NCBI RefSeq assembly: GCF_900129795.1
Contig: NZ_FQWW01000004.1
Coordinates: 496,001 to 560,000, forward strand
From: Flavobacterium sp. CF108
GTDB lineage: Bacteria > Bacteroidota > Bacteroidia > Flavobacteriales > Flavobacteriaceae
Direction: 5' to 3'
Length of the DNA stretch: 64,000 bases
The notes under the pieces are model-generated. The model was not told the origin of the DNA, did not search any database, and was given only the letters and a program-made list of their open reading frames with translations. A program made the translations under genes and the position numbers. Positions 25,684-34,819 of the stretch are shown piece after piece. Within the stretch, counting starts at the first letter, position 1; every line of letters begins with the position of its first letter.

Positions 25684-26487
25684 ATGAAACTTTCCCGGGT
25701 CCTGTTTTTGTTTATTATTTACAATCTATCGGCGCAGCAAAAACCAATCGAAACAGTTTATTTTGATTTCGACAAGTATGATCTTACTGAACCGCAAACC
25801 AAAGTTGTAAATAATTTTATAAAATCAATAGACACGGCTAAAGTTGAATCGATACAAATCTACGGTTACTGCGACGACCGCGGCACAGACGACTATAATT
25901 TTAAACTGTCTCACGACAGAGTTAATACGATTCAAAACTTACTGCTTTCCTATGGTTTTAAGGAAAGCAAAATTGTTATTCTTGAAGGTAAAGGCCGTGT
26001 TGTAGTTAGGCCTGATACTGTCGAAAATTTATACGAAACACGATTACGCAATCGGAGGGTTGATTTGATTGTGGTAAAACGAAACAGTTTTGGAAAAGAA
26101 GTTTATTCTTCTTTTAAAGACAAATTAAAGGTTGGTGACAAAATATATCTGGAAAACATATTGTTTGATATGGGAAGTGCCAGACTGACTAATAATTCTA
26201 AAAAGGAATTGGATAAGATTTCTGTTATACTTCAAAAACAAAAAAATATACAGTTTGAAATTAGAGGTCACGTTTGCTGTACACCACAAATTTATAGCGA
26301 CGCAATTGACAAAGACACTAAAGAAAGGAAACTTTCCTGGAACCGGGCTAGAACAGTTTTTTACTATTTAAGTTCTAAGAAAGTTTCTAAAAACAGAATG
26401 CGTTATCAAGGCTGCGGTAACAAATTTCCATTAAAAAGAGGTGACAATTATGATCGCCGCGTTGAGTTTTTGATTACTAAGATTTGA
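25684..26487 (+). CDS. Tandem OmpA-C (peptidoglycan-binding) domain protein
   Basis: This 267-residue exported protein (signal ending LSAQ) has two OmpA-like domains and no barrel. The first runs from VYFDFDKYDLTE to RNRRVDLIV with GYCDDRGTDDYNFKLSHDRV. The second runs from ILFDMGSARLTNNS to YDRRVEFLITKI with RGHVCCTP and LSWNRARTVFYYL. The second has cysteines (HVCC, YQGCGN) that could form a disulfide. Two copies in so short a protein is unusual. It is probably co-transcribed with the protease upstream. Confidence 0.88.
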   Translation: MKLSRVLFLFIIYNLSAQQKPIETVYFDFDKYDLTEPQTKVVNNFIKSIDTAKVESIQIYGYCDDRGTDDYNFKLSHDRVNTIQNLLLSYGFKESKIVILEGKGRVVVRPDTVENLYETRLRNRRVDLIVVKRNSFGKEVYSSFKDKLKVGDKIYLENILFDMGSARLTNNSKKELDKISVILQKQKNIQFEIRGHVCCTPQIYSDAIDKDTKERKLSWNRARTVFYYLSSKKVSKNRMRYQGCGNKFPLKRGDNYDRRVEFLITKI

Positions 26488-26641
26488 TTTGTTTTGCCAC
26501 GAAGGCACTAAGGCGCAAAGGTTTTTTACTTAAAGTTTTACTCTAAACTAAGTTGTTAATTATTTCTTTTAAAGGCAATTACAAACTCCATAAAAGACAG
26601 GTGTTTGATATTGCAACATTGTAACATTATTCTTTTTGTGC

Positions 26642-27088
26642 TTATCCTCTAATCATTTCGATATGTTCAATGTCATCTTCAAGGTACATTTCACTTGACT
26701 GGACAAAACCATGACTTTCGTAAAACTTCTTTAAATATAATTGTGCTCCAATTGTAATTTGATCTTTTCCAAAATTAGATTTTATAGCGACAATTGCTTC
26801 ACGCATTAAATCGTGTCCCCACTTTTTATCACGATAATTGGCATCAACAATTACTCTTCCTATTGAGGCATTGTCGAAACTAATTCCGGCATCGAATAAA
26901 CGAGAATAGGCTACAACTTTACCATCATATTCTCCAATTAGGTGTAAAGCTTTCTTGTCTTTGCCGTCAATGTCCAAATAAACGCAGTTTTGCTCTACTA
27001 CAAAGATTTCACTTCTTAGTTTAAGCAAATCATATAGCTCGTTTACAGTTAATGCCTCAAATGGCTTTATTTTCCATTTTAATTCCAT
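26642..27088 (-). CDS. ElaA-like GNAT acetyltransferase
   Basis: This 148-residue protein matches the ElaA pattern: ELYDLLKLRSEIFVVEQ, the QNCVYLDIDGKD loop, GRVIVDANYRDKKWGHDLM in place of the usual GxGxG acetyl-CoA loop, and AQLYLKKFYESHGF. Substrate is unknown. It is a single gene on the minus strand. Confidence 0.9.
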   Translation of the reverse strand: MELKWKIKPFEALTVNELYDLLKLRSEIFVVEQNCVYLDIDGKDKKALHLIGEYDGKVVAYSRLFDAGISFDNASIGRVIVDANYRDKKWGHDLMREAIVAIKSNFGKDQITIGAQLYLKKFYESHGFVQSSEMYLEDDIEHIEMIRG

Positions 27089-27123
27089 TTTGTATTTTTC
27101 TTTTAATTTTAATAATCCTAAAA

Positions 27124-27131
27124 CAAAATTA
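27124..27131 (-). promoter_or_regulatory. -7 element of the ElaA-like gene
   Basis: Minus strand TAATTTTG matches TAnnTTTG, 35 bases before the start. Confidence 0.4.
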
Positions 27132-27151
27132 CGTCAAATATTATCAAATAG

Positions 27152-27184
27152 AAATCCCGATTATAAAACTATAATCGGGATTCA
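27152..27184 (-). terminator. Hairpin after the DUF1579 lipoprotein gene
   Basis: The stem AATCCCGATTATA / TATAATCGGGATT has a 4-base AAAC loop (27153-27182). Only a short T run follows on the minus strand, so termination is likely but not certain. The REPIN-like copy 4 lies between it and the gene. Confidence 0.5.
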
Positions 27185-27203
27185 TTAAAAGTTACTTTAC
27201 TCT

Positions 27204-27306
27204 TCCTGCAAGGTTTCCAAAACCTTGTAGGTATCTTATCTTTATTATCTATTTTTTACTTTGTCAATGTCAATTATACCTACAAAGTTTTGGAAACCTT
27301 GCAGGA
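27204..27306. repeat. REPIN-like palindromic element, copy 4 (distant)
   Basis: Same arms as at 2733, 3877 and 4547 (inner hairpin CAAGGTTTCCAAAACCTTG), about 22.6 kb from the RAYT. The right arm has one change (CTACAAAGTTTTGG for CTACAAGGTTTTGG) that breaks the pairing, so this copy has begun to decay. Confidence 0.9.
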
Positions 27307-27326
27307 GTGAGAACTGCTTTACTTTA

Positions 27327-27968
27327 TTATTTTTTCTTCATGACAATTTCCATGCTTTTATATTCAGCGCCGTCTTTGACATCAAACATTTCCATTTTAC
27401 GGGTTGTAGCATCTACAATAGTGTAGATTTCTCTGTAAGGTGCTTTCTTCCCTGTTACCGGATTTACTACTTCACCTTTAAATTCCATGCTTTTTGTTGC
27501 TTCATCATATTTTCCCGTAGCAACCATCATTCCGGTTCCCATATTGTCGATAAAAGTTGTGGTATATTCTTTACTTGCGTTGTTATAGGCTAATGTGCTT
27601 TTTCCTTCAAATGGTGCTCCCATAATTTTTCCGACATAATTACCTTCCTGATAACGTCCGCCAAGAATCATTTTGATATTGGCAACTGAAGTTGATTTTT
27701 CTGGTTTACCATTTGGTTCATACCAAAAAGTCATCTCGCAATTCCATGTTCCAACTTCGTCTGTCATTAATTTGTGCGGTGCTCCCGGAGTTGCATATGC
27801 TTGCCAGGCTTTCATTTGTGCCGCAGAATCAACGGGTGCTTCGGCTGCAGGTTCTTCAGTTTTAATGCTGTCTGCTTCTTTTGCCGTGACAACTTCGGTT
27901 TTTACTTCTTTTTTACAAGAGATAAAACATAATGCAATAATTACTAATGTTGTGGTTACCTTTTTCAT
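27327..27968 (-). CDS. DUF1579 lipoprotein
   Basis: This 213-residue protein has a lipoprotein signal ending CFISC (about Cys18), an acidic linker rich in Glu, Ala and Pro, and a DUF1579 domain. That domain spans AYATPGAPHKLMTDEVGTW to the C-terminus, including RYQEGNYVGKIMGAPFEGKS. The role is unknown. It has its own candidate promoter. Confidence 0.88.
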   Translation of the reverse strand: MKKVTTTLVIIALCFISCKKEVKTEVVTAKEADSIKTEEPAAEAPVDSAAQMKAWQAYATPGAPHKLMTDEVGTWNCEMTFWYEPNGKPEKSTSVANIKMILGGRYQEGNYVGKIMGAPFEGKSTLAYNNASKEYTTTFIDNMGTGMMVATGKYDEATKSMEFKGEVVNPVTGKKAPYREIYTIVDATTRKMEMFDVKDGAEYKSMEIVMKKK

Positions 27969-27997
27969 AAGTCTTTGTTTTTATGTTTGTTATAAAA

Positions 27998-28005
27998 CAA
28001 AAGTA
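27998..28005 (-). promoter_or_regulatory. -7 element of the DUF1579 lipoprotein gene
   Basis: Minus strand TACTTTTG matches TAnnTTTG, 29 bases before the start. The -33 is not canonical. Confidence 0.45.
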
Positions 28006-28030
28006 AGAAAAATAATAACTAGAGTTGTTT

Positions 28031-28232
28031 CAGGTTTAAAGTTTCAGGTTTCAGGTTTATGCTGTGTGGGTTTTTACCGCACAGTTCGCTAAGGTTTACG
28101 CAAGGCACGCTATTGAAACCATATAAGTTATATAAGATAATTTAAGCAAGCTCTTAAAAATAACTTTGTGTTTCTTTGCGTAAACCTTAGCGAACTGTGC
28201 GGTTAGAAAACCTGAAACTTAAAACTTGAAAC
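28031..28232. repeat. Nested inverted repeats (fourth palindrome family)
   Basis: An inner perfect 28-nt inverted repeat (28076-28103 and 28176-28203) contains ACCGCACAGTTCGCTAAGG. It is wrapped by an outer one made of CAGGTTTAAAGTTTCAGGTT and its rough complement (28209-28232). The ~70-bp middle has no gene. The element fills the gap between two lipoprotein genes of the same strand. Confidence 0.85.
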
Positions 28233-28238
28233 AAAACC

Positions 28239-29207
28239 TTACCGTTTGTCTATTTTCACAGATTTTATGATGGCTTCGAGATCGAACATTAAGTCGCGTT
28301 CTTGGTTTGAGGGTGAATAGCAAAATCCTTCGATAACCAAGATTCTGTTATAAACAGGATCTACGATTGCGTAGTTAATAAAAGGCCCGGCCATGAAGTC
28401 GTTTTTTAATTCCCATGTTCCTTTGGTTTCAAAAGCTTCTTTTCCGTCTAATGAAGTATTCGAAAAATAGGGAGCATAAGCTTCTCCGGTAATCATTCGG
28501 GTTTTTGGTTCTCTGCCTTTGATGTAGTAACCAATTGAATCCCGCATTTTAATGATATTGCCCACTACATTTCCACGTGTTTTGAAGTTGTGCAGCGGAA
28601 TTTGGTATATCAACAAGCTAGTGTTTCCGCTTATAATATCTTTTTTGAGCCAGATAAAATTCTTTTTGTGAAGCATATATTCATATCCGGTTGGAATCTG
28701 GATATCAATATGGAATTTGTTTTTTATAACAGCCGGATTTAAAAGTGAAGCGCTGTTGTCTTTCTGAATTTTCTCGATTTCGGCATCACGAATCATTTTG
28801 ATGATTTGTGCGGAATTCAATTCGATACTGCAGATAATGTCATCAACAGATTTTCCGTAAATACGAAAAGTGTTGTGCGGCAGTAATTTATTGTGGGTTA
28901 TTTCAAACTTATCTACAGCTGATTTTTTAACAACGATAATGCTTCGGCTGTCGGTTACAAATCCTTCGAGAAGTTTAGCAGGATATTGATTGATTGTAAA
29001 AAGAGGTTCTTCCTGAGTTAAACCCAGAACTGGCGATGCAAATTTATTTCGGATACTGTCGCCAACTTCTCCATACCATAACTGATCGTCTATGATTATG
29101 GAAATTGTGTTTGTTTTTCCGGAAACAGGTTCTTCTTGTTTATCTGTTTTTAAACAAGAAATCAATAGAAACGGAAGTATTATAAACAAAAAATGGGTTT
29201 TATTCAT
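28239..29207 (-). CDS. DUF4837 lipoprotein
   Basis: This 322-residue protein has a lipoprotein signal ending LLISC (about Cys18) and matches the DUF4837 pattern of Bacteroidetes lipoproteins: IIIDDQLWYGEVGDSIR, PLFTINQYP, and a second half with KKNFIWLKKD. Function is unknown. It follows the transglycosylase by 46 bases on the same strand, so it is likely co-transcribed with it. A TAAATTTG in that gap could be an internal promoter. Confidence 0.88.
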   Translation of the reverse strand: MNKTHFLFIILPFLLISCLKTDKQEEPVSGKTNTISIIIDDQLWYGEVGDSIRNKFASPVLGLTQEEPLFTINQYPAKLLEGFVTDSRSIIVVKKSAVDKFEITHNKLLPHNTFRIYGKSVDDIICSIELNSAQIIKMIRDAEIEKIQKDNSASLLNPAVIKNKFHIDIQIPTGYEYMLHKKNFIWLKKDIISGNTSLLIYQIPLHNFKTRGNVVGNIIKMRDSIGYYIKGREPKTRMITGEAYAPYFSNTSLDGKEAFETKGTWELKNDFMAGPFINYAIVDPVYNRILVIEGFCYSPSNQERDLMFDLEAIIKSVKIDKR

Positions 29208-29253
29208 TTTCTTAATTTATGAAATAAAACCCAAATTTAAATAAGATTTTTTA

Positions 29254-31098
29254 TTATCCGTTTATTTTAAGCTTCATTCCGGGTTTTATATCTTCATCTT
29301 TAATACCATTCCATTTTTTAATATCTGAAATTGTTACTCCAGGATATTTTTTAGAAATACTGTACAAAGAATCACCTTTTTTAACGTAATAATCTTCCCC
29401 TACACTTTTTGCTGAAGGTGCTTTCTTTTTGAAAGAATCAACAGAGTTAGATGCAATAGCAGTAGAAACTGGCTCATGTATCTCTGTAACTATTTTAGAA
29501 ACTACTAATGTTTTTCCTAAACCAATATTATTAGAGCTAAGATCATTTAACTCTTTTAAGTCTGCAATAGTCGTACCGAATTTTTTAGCAATGCTTCCTA
29601 AATTGTCTCCGGCCAATACAACGTACTCAACAGTTTGTATTGAAACTTTATCATTATCTTCTGCAGAAGCAACTGCTTCTTCTGTATTTTTCTCTACAGC
29701 AGGCAATACTTTAGGCTCTTTAACAACTTTGGCAGAAGTATCAACATCTGATTTAATTTTTAAAGATTTTCCTAACGCAATTGCATTTGATTTAAGATTA
29801 TTCCATTTTTTTAAATCGGAAATATTCACATTGTACTTGTCTGCAATAGCACCTAAGTTGTCTCCTTTTTGAACTTTATAGAACTGAATCTCTTTATCTT
29901 TAGACACTTCCAGAGATTGAGTGTCTCTAACCGGTTTTCCTTTTGGAGCAATTTTCATTGCTAAACGAGAAGGGATTGTTTTGAATTCTGATTCGTGTTT
30001 TACGTAAGCGTAAATCTTATCTTCGTTTGAAACAAAGGTTGCGATTTTATCTTTTGGTAACCGAAGGAAATTCTGCTCACCTTGGTAAGCTGGTACAACA
30101 TTTAATTTATAAGATGGATTTAAAAGCTGCAATTGTGATTGCGGCATGTCTAGTAAATCTGCAATTTGTTTGAAAGACATTTGATTTTTGATCGCTACTG
30201 TATCTGTCTCAAAGTTTTTAACGACAGCTCTTTCAGGGTTGATTCCGTGTTCTTTGTGATATTCAAAAAGATACATTGTAGCATAAAATGCCGGAACATA
30301 ACCTTGAGTTTCTTTTGGAAGGTAATTACGAATATCCCAGTAACCTGTTTTTCCGCCAGAACGACGAATTGCTTTTGTTACGTTTCCTGGTCCTGAGTTA
30401 TAAGAAGCTAAAACAAGTTCCCAGTCATTAAAAACATTGAACATTCTTGTCAGATAATCTGAACATGCAGCTGTAGCTTTAAGAGGGTCGCTTCTTTCGT
30501 CAATATAAGAATCGATTTTTAAAGAGTATTGTTTTCCGGTTCCGTACATAAACTGCCAAAGTCCGGTAGCGCCCATTTTAGAAACTGCTTTAGGGTTTAA
30601 AGCAGATTCTACAACGGCTAAATATTTTATTTCCAACGGAACTTTTTCTTTTGCGAATGTTTCCTCGAATATTGGAAAGTAGTATTCTGATAAAGCCATT
30701 AATCGAGAAAACGATTTTTTACGATTCTTAAGAAATGACTTTATTATGTTTTCTAATCCTTGATTGTATTCAATCTCAAAAGGTGATTTGGCATTCATTG
30801 CCGCCAAACGCTGCTTAAGCAGTTCTGTTGGCAGTTCCTCATCTACAGTAACGTCCTTATTAATGGTTTGAATGTCTTTTGTCAAATCATCGTAGATGTC
30901 TAAACTTACTAACTCATTCATCCAAAGACTGTCAACTTTTGCTGCCAGGTCATCTTTTTTGAATGTGCTTTTAACCGAATCTAAATAAGACAGCTTTACT
31001 TCGGGCTTTATTTCCCTCGAGACTTCTGCAGTTTGCTGCGAGAACATCGACAGAGAAAATAAAGCGGTTACCGCTAATGATATTTTCTTTACAATCAT
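29254..31098 (-). CDS. Lytic transglycosylase with three LysM domains (MltD-like)
   Basis: It cleaves peptidoglycan glycan strands. The protein has a signal (cleavage near MFSQ) and a GH23 domain in which Glu of VVESALNPKAVSKMGATGLW is catalytic. LASYNSGPGNVTKAIRR completes the fold. Three LysM domains follow toward the C-terminus: FYKVQKGDNLGAIADKYN, YVVLAGDNLGSIAKKFG and YYVKKGDSLYSISKKYPG. I start at MIVKKISLAV (31098), giving 614 residues; an in-frame ATG ten codons earlier gives a poorer signal. Confidence 0.94.
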   Translation of the reverse strand: MIVKKISLAVTALFSLSMFSQQTAEVSREIKPEVKLSYLDSVKSTFKKDDLAAKVDSLWMNELVSLDIYDDLTKDIQTINKDVTVDEELPTELLKQRLAAMNAKSPFEIEYNQGLENIIKSFLKNRKKSFSRLMALSEYYFPIFEETFAKEKVPLEIKYLAVVESALNPKAVSKMGATGLWQFMYGTGKQYSLKIDSYIDERSDPLKATAACSDYLTRMFNVFNDWELVLASYNSGPGNVTKAIRRSGGKTGYWDIRNYLPKETQGYVPAFYATMYLFEYHKEHGINPERAVVKNFETDTVAIKNQMSFKQIADLLDMPQSQLQLLNPSYKLNVVPAYQGEQNFLRLPKDKIATFVSNEDKIYAYVKHESEFKTIPSRLAMKIAPKGKPVRDTQSLEVSKDKEIQFYKVQKGDNLGAIADKYNVNISDLKKWNNLKSNAIALGKSLKIKSDVDTSAKVVKEPKVLPAVEKNTEEAVASAEDNDKVSIQTVEYVVLAGDNLGSIAKKFGTTIADLKELNDLSSNNIGLGKTLVVSKIVTEIHEPVSTAIASNSVDSFKKKAPSAKSVGEDYYVKKGDSLYSISKKYPGVTISDIKKWNGIKDEDIKPGMKLKING

Positions 31099-31152
31099 AT
31101 AACATTTATTTAAAATTCTATAAATCAACCAATTATAGAACTGTTATTTTTG

Positions 31153-31160
31153 CAAACTTA
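31153..31160 (-). promoter_or_regulatory. -7 element of the transglycosylase gene
   Basis: Minus strand TAAGTTTG matches TAnnTTTG. A TTG lies 24 bases further upstream, slightly wider than normal. Confidence 0.5.
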
Positions 31161-31208
31161 TAAAGTTTAACGCTTAAAAGTACGCAAAAAAATGTTAATT
31201 GTGATATT

Positions 31209-32396
31209 TTAGTCTAAAATTGCAGCAATTCCAGGTAAAACTCTTCCTTCTAACATTTCAAGCATCGCCCCGCCGCCAGTAGAAACATAGCTCATTTTGT
31301 CTTCAAAACCAAACTGTTTTACTGCTGCAACAGAATCACCGCCTCCAACTAGAGAAAATGCTCCTTTTTCAGTTGCTTCTGCAATATAATCTCCTAAAGC
31401 AATTGTACCTTTAGAGAATGTTTCCATTTCAAAAACTCCTAATGGACCATTCCATAAAATAGTTTTTGATTCTAAAATTACTTTTTTAAAGTTCTCTAAT
31501 GATTTTGGACCTGCGTCAAGACCTTGCCATCCATCAGGAATTGCGGTTACATCTACAACTTGTGTTTTTGCTGAGTTTGAGAAATCATCTGCAGCAATTA
31601 CATCAACAGGAATGTGAATTTGAACATTTTTTTCTTTTGCTAATCTTAAGATTTCAAGTGCTAGATCTAATTTATCGTCTTCGCAGATTGAATCTCCTAC
31701 TTTTCCACCTTGCGCTTTAACGAATGTAAAAGTCATACCTCCACCAATAATCATGTGGTCAACTTTGTCTAAGATGTTTTCAATAACGGTGATTTTAGAA
31801 GAAACTTTAGAACCTCCTAAAACTGCTGTTACTGGTTTTTCGCTATTTTTAAGTACTTTATTTAAGCTCTCAATTTCTTTTGCCAATAAAGTTCCAAATG
31901 TTTTATCGTTTGGAAAAAACTGTGCAATAATTGTTGTCGAAGCGTGCGCTCTGTGTGCAGTTCCAAAAGCGTCGTTTACATAAATATCACCAAGTGAAGC
32001 TAATTCTTTAGCGAAAGCAACATCTCCAGCTTCTTCTTCTGCGTGAAAACGTAAATTTTCAAGTAATAAAACTTCTCCAGGCTGTAGGTTTTTAGCAGCT
32101 GTTTGAGCTGGTTCTCCAACACAGTTTTCAGCAAACTTAACTTGTACTCCTAAAATTTCTGAAGCTGTTTTTAAAATATGTTTTAAAGAATATTTTTCTT
32201 CAGCACCTTTTGGTCTTCCTAAGTGCGACATTAAAATTACACTTCCGCCTTGAGCTAAAATAGTATCTATAGTTGGCTTTGCAGCTTCAATACGTGTCGT
32301 ATCAGTTACATTAAAATTCTCATCCAAAGGCACATTAAAGTCTACACGGATAATTGCTTTTTTATTTTTAAAGTCGAAATCGTTTAAAGTTTTCAT
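31209..32396 (-). CDS. pgk: Phosphoglycerate kinase
   Basis: It transfers phosphate between 1,3-bisphosphoglycerate and ADP in glycolysis. Signature [12 protein letters not shown] lies at the N-terminus. [40 protein letters not shown] and [13 protein letters not shown] follow in the usual order. The start is MKTLNDFD (32396), giving 395 residues; the 12 codons before it are an unlikely extension. Confidence 0.97.
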   Translation of the reverse strand: MKTLNDFDFKNKKAIIRVDFNVPLDENFNVTDTTRIEAAKPTIDTILAQGGSVILMSHLGRPKGAEEKYSLKHILKTASEILGVQVKFAENCVGEPAQTAAKNLQPGEVLLLENLRFHAEEEAGDVAFAKELASLGDIYVNDAFGTAHRAHASTTIIAQFFPNDKTFGTLLAKEIESLNKVLKNSEKPVTAVLGGSKVSSKITVIENILDKVDHMIIGGGMTFTFVKAQGGKVGDSICEDDKLDLALEILRLAKEKNVQIHIPVDVIAADDFSNSAKTQVVDVTAIPDGWQGLDAGPKSLENFKKVILESKTILWNGPLGVFEMETFSKGTIALGDYIAEATEKGAFSLVGGGDSVAAVKQFGFEDKMSYVSTGGGAMLEMLEGRVLPGIAAILD

Positions 32397-32429
32397 TTGA
32401 TATTTTTTTAGTTTTTTTAGAAAGAAAAA

Positions 32430-32437
32430 CAAATATA
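32430..32437 (-). promoter_or_regulatory. -7 element of pgk
   Basis: Minus strand TATATTTG matches TAnnTTTG, 33 bases before the pgk start. Confidence 0.55.
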
Positions 32438-32583
32438 GGACTTTTAAAGTACTAATAAATTCGGATAAACTAAAAAAGAGACAACAAAAAGAACGAAAAC
32501 GTTATAAATTCACAAATAAATTGGTTTATTAAGGATTAAAAACAATTATAGATAGTAATTTGATACCTGAAGAAATGAAAAAA

Positions 32584-32620
32584 GCCTTTTCTGTTAACAG
32601 AAAAACAGAAAAGGCAAAAA
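32584..32620 (-). terminator. Terminator after the pirin-cluster genes
   Basis: The stem GCCTTTTCTGT / ACAGAAAAGGC (32584-32594 and 32605-32615) is followed on the minus strand by TTTTTTC. It ends the unit at 32656-34651. Confidence 0.8.
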
Positions 32621-32655
32621 ATCAATTAAATTATTTTTTGTTTTTGGAGGTTGAA

Positions 32656-33162
32656 TTAGTCTTCTGTTTGAATGAAACAAATAGACAAATTATGTTGAAC
32701 TGGAAACATAATGGTTTCATATTCATTTGTGTTTTCGGTATTTTTTGAAATGAGATAATTTCCTTCAACAATACCAAAGTAATTCAATAAAGGCGAATAA
32801 AAAGTGATTCCGATTTTATGTTTTGATGCATCTGTTATGTCTGTATTGATAATATCTAACTGATAATTGATGAAGGGAAAATAATTGTTTCCTAAAACAT
32901 CTGTTACACGATGGAAATTCCCTTTTAACTGTTCCACATAGCCGCTGGCCGCAATTCCGGTTAGAAAATGCAGTTGGTTTGCTTTTTCGTTTTCACTTAA
33001 TAATTCTCTAAATGTGTTTTTTGGATTCGATTCTGAATTAAACTGCTGAGACTGCATTTGGTATTCTTTGAAAGTATCTTCAAAAACATATTTATCCCAA
33101 AGTAAAGCCGATGAGCTGTCTATTACTATACGATAAGCGAGTTTTATTTTCGTTATTTTCAT
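32656..33162 (-). CDS. Hypothetical protein next to the pirin-like gene
   Basis: I do not recognise this 168-residue protein. It has no signal or membrane span and mixed alpha/beta content. Its start lies directly against the stop of the pirin-like gene (33162/33163), so the two are one unit. It is followed by a terminator. Confidence 0.7.
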   Translation of the reverse strand: MKITKIKLAYRIVIDSSSALLWDKYVFEDTFKEYQMQSQQFNSESNPKNTFRELLSENEKANQLHFLTGIAASGYVEQLKGNFHRVTDVLGNNYFPFINYQLDIINTDITDASKHKIGITFYSPLLNYFGIVEGNYLISKNTENTNEYETIMFPVQHNLSICFIQTED

Positions 33163-33861
33163 TTAATTTGAATTTAGAGGAACTTCAATTACGAGCAGCA
33201 TCGCATTTTGCGATAAAGATTCCCATTCTATAGTTTCTGTTTTTTGAATTGCTAAACCATCTTTGGCTTCCAGAAGTCGATTTTCGATTTCAAAAGCTCC
33301 GTTAATCACAAAAACAAAAACACCATTATTCGTATTCTTTAAAGTAAAGGCTCCTTCTTTTCTTCCGTCGTAAATACCAATAAATCCAAATGCATTTTCA
33401 ATTTCAAATAATGAATTCAATTTGTTGTGTGAACTTAAATCGAATTTATATTGCTGAAAATCGTTTTTAAAATGCTGTCTTCCCATTTGAAATTCAAATT
33501 CTAAATAACTCACATTTTCCTTTTCGTATGGATTAAAAATTTCAACGGTTAATTCTTCTTTAGCTGTCAGAACTCTAATTTGTTCCACATGCAAAAATTC
33601 CCCATTACCAATATTATCTTTATATTCTATTCCGCCAAATAAGGGCAGGATGATCACATTTGTATTTGAATTTATAAATCGAGTAATACTTTGCTGGGGA
33701 GCCAGTATTACTTCATTTAAAACTTTTAAGAGTCCAAATGCGTTACGGGATAAATCTTGGTAATGTTCAAAGTTAAAAGTCGAGAAGCAGTTGTGTTTTT
33801 CTGAATTGAAAAACCCTCTTGAATCTGACTTGTAAATTTGTGCTGGAATTTGAGCTATCAT
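33163..33861 (-). CDS. Pirin-like bicupin protein
   Basis: This 232-residue protein has the pirin/quercetinase-like bicupin layout. It carries GFFNSEKHNCFSTFNFEHYQD at the N-terminus and FGLLKVLNEVILAPQQSITRF in place of the usual GFPxHPHRGFET, so the metal-binding histidines are mostly absent. A second cupin half contains GVFVFVINGAFEIENRLLEAKDGL. A non-enzymatic role is likely. It lies between an unknown gene and the dioxygenase-like lipoprotein. Confidence 0.78.
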   Translation of the reverse strand: MIAQIPAQIYKSDSRGFFNSEKHNCFSTFNFEHYQDLSRNAFGLLKVLNEVILAPQQSITRFINSNTNVIILPLFGGIEYKDNIGNGEFLHVEQIRVLTAKEELTVEIFNPYEKENVSYLEFEFQMGRQHFKNDFQQYKFDLSSHNKLNSLFEIENAFGFIGIYDGRKEGAFTLKNTNNGVFVFVINGAFEIENRLLEAKDGLAIQKTETIEWESLSQNAMLLVIEVPLNSN

Positions 33862-33880
33862 AATAAGTTGTTATTTAAGA

Positions 33881-34651
33881 TTAACCGGCAACATTTATGG
33901 TGTGGGTTAAAACAAAACCTTCACTAACGCTTCCTGTTATAGTTGATAATTCATTTGCAACAGAATCTGAAAAGACATTATCTGAAGCATTATACGTGTA
34001 ACCCGACATTCCTTTTGTATAACCGTTAGCACTTGAAGCGTTTACTAAAGCAACGGCACTATTTGTTCCCTCTGGAAAAGCAATTTGTGTTACAAGCAAT
34101 GAAGTTCCGCTGGCGTTATAAATATGAACATGAATATGAGTTGCCCTTCCTGAATACCAGCCCGGGAAAATTGAGGTAAATGTGACCAAACCATTTGCAT
34201 CTGTAGTTTGTCTTCCTCTTAAAAAGTGAACTGTAGTATAGTTTACAGACTGCATTGAAGTTCCTCCGTATTCTGAATAATAGCCGTCTTTGTCGCAGTG
34301 CCAAATATCCACAATGGCATCTTTTAATACGGCACAACTTGCGTTTGTGTTTTTAATTGTAATTTTTATTGTGAAAGCTACGCCAGTTCTGTCCATTGTA
34401 ATGTCTGATTTTACTAATGAAGATGGTGTAATGGTTGGAAATGGCCCCGCAGTTTCTGATGGTGTTACGGAGCAGTCACCTGAAGATGAACCTGAACCGG
34501 AAGAAGATCCAGAACCAGAAGATGAATCTGTATTGGATGAAGAATCTGATGAACCATCATCATTATCCTGACTGCATGAGTTTATAATTGGAATTGCTAA
34601 TGAACCAATTCCTATTAAACCCAAACCTCTTAAAAACTCTTTTCTTTTCAT
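33881..34651 (-). CDS. Secreted intradiol-dioxygenase-like lipoprotein
   Basis: This 256-residue protein has a twin-basic-like N-terminus (MKRKEFLRGLGLIGIGSLAIP) and a lipobox ending INSC. A Ser/Gly/Asp linker follows. The protocatechuate/catechol 1,2-dioxygenase-like domain has Fe(III) ligand candidates Tyr in KDGYYSEYGG, Tyr in FPGWYSGRATHIHVHI and the two His of HIHVHI. Its partners may process aromatic rings or plant phenolics outside the cell; that is an inference from the family. Most relatives are cytoplasmic, so the export signal is notable. Confidence 0.82.
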   Translation of the reverse strand: MKRKEFLRGLGLIGIGSLAIPIINSCSQDNDDGSSDSSSNTDSSSGSGSSSGSGSSSGDCSVTPSETAGPFPTITPSSLVKSDITMDRTGVAFTIKITIKNTNASCAVLKDAIVDIWHCDKDGYYSEYGGTSMQSVNYTTVHFLRGRQTTDANGLVTFTSIFPGWYSGRATHIHVHIYNASGTSLLVTQIAFPEGTNSAVALVNASSANGYTKGMSGYTYNASDNVFSDSVANELSTITGSVSEGFVLTHTINVAG

Positions 34652-34819
34652 TGCTTTTTTGTTTAAATGTTATTTTAATTGAATGATTAACAGTTGTTTT
34701 CAAGTAAAATTATTCGAAATTAAAGCATTGTAAAAAGTTTGAGGTAAAGGCTATTATTTATGAGGTAAATGGGTGAATATTTGTTTTTTGTAGTAAAAAT
34801 CTTTAAACAAAAAAGAGTG

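Noticed and set aside
32397..32432. Twelve-codon extension of pgk
   Set aside because: The extension is Phe/Lys-rich, covers the promoter spacing and is not seen in pgk proteins.
32560..32748. Plus-strand frame near the pirin cluster
   Set aside because: It runs through a terminator hairpin and antisense to a better-supported gene.
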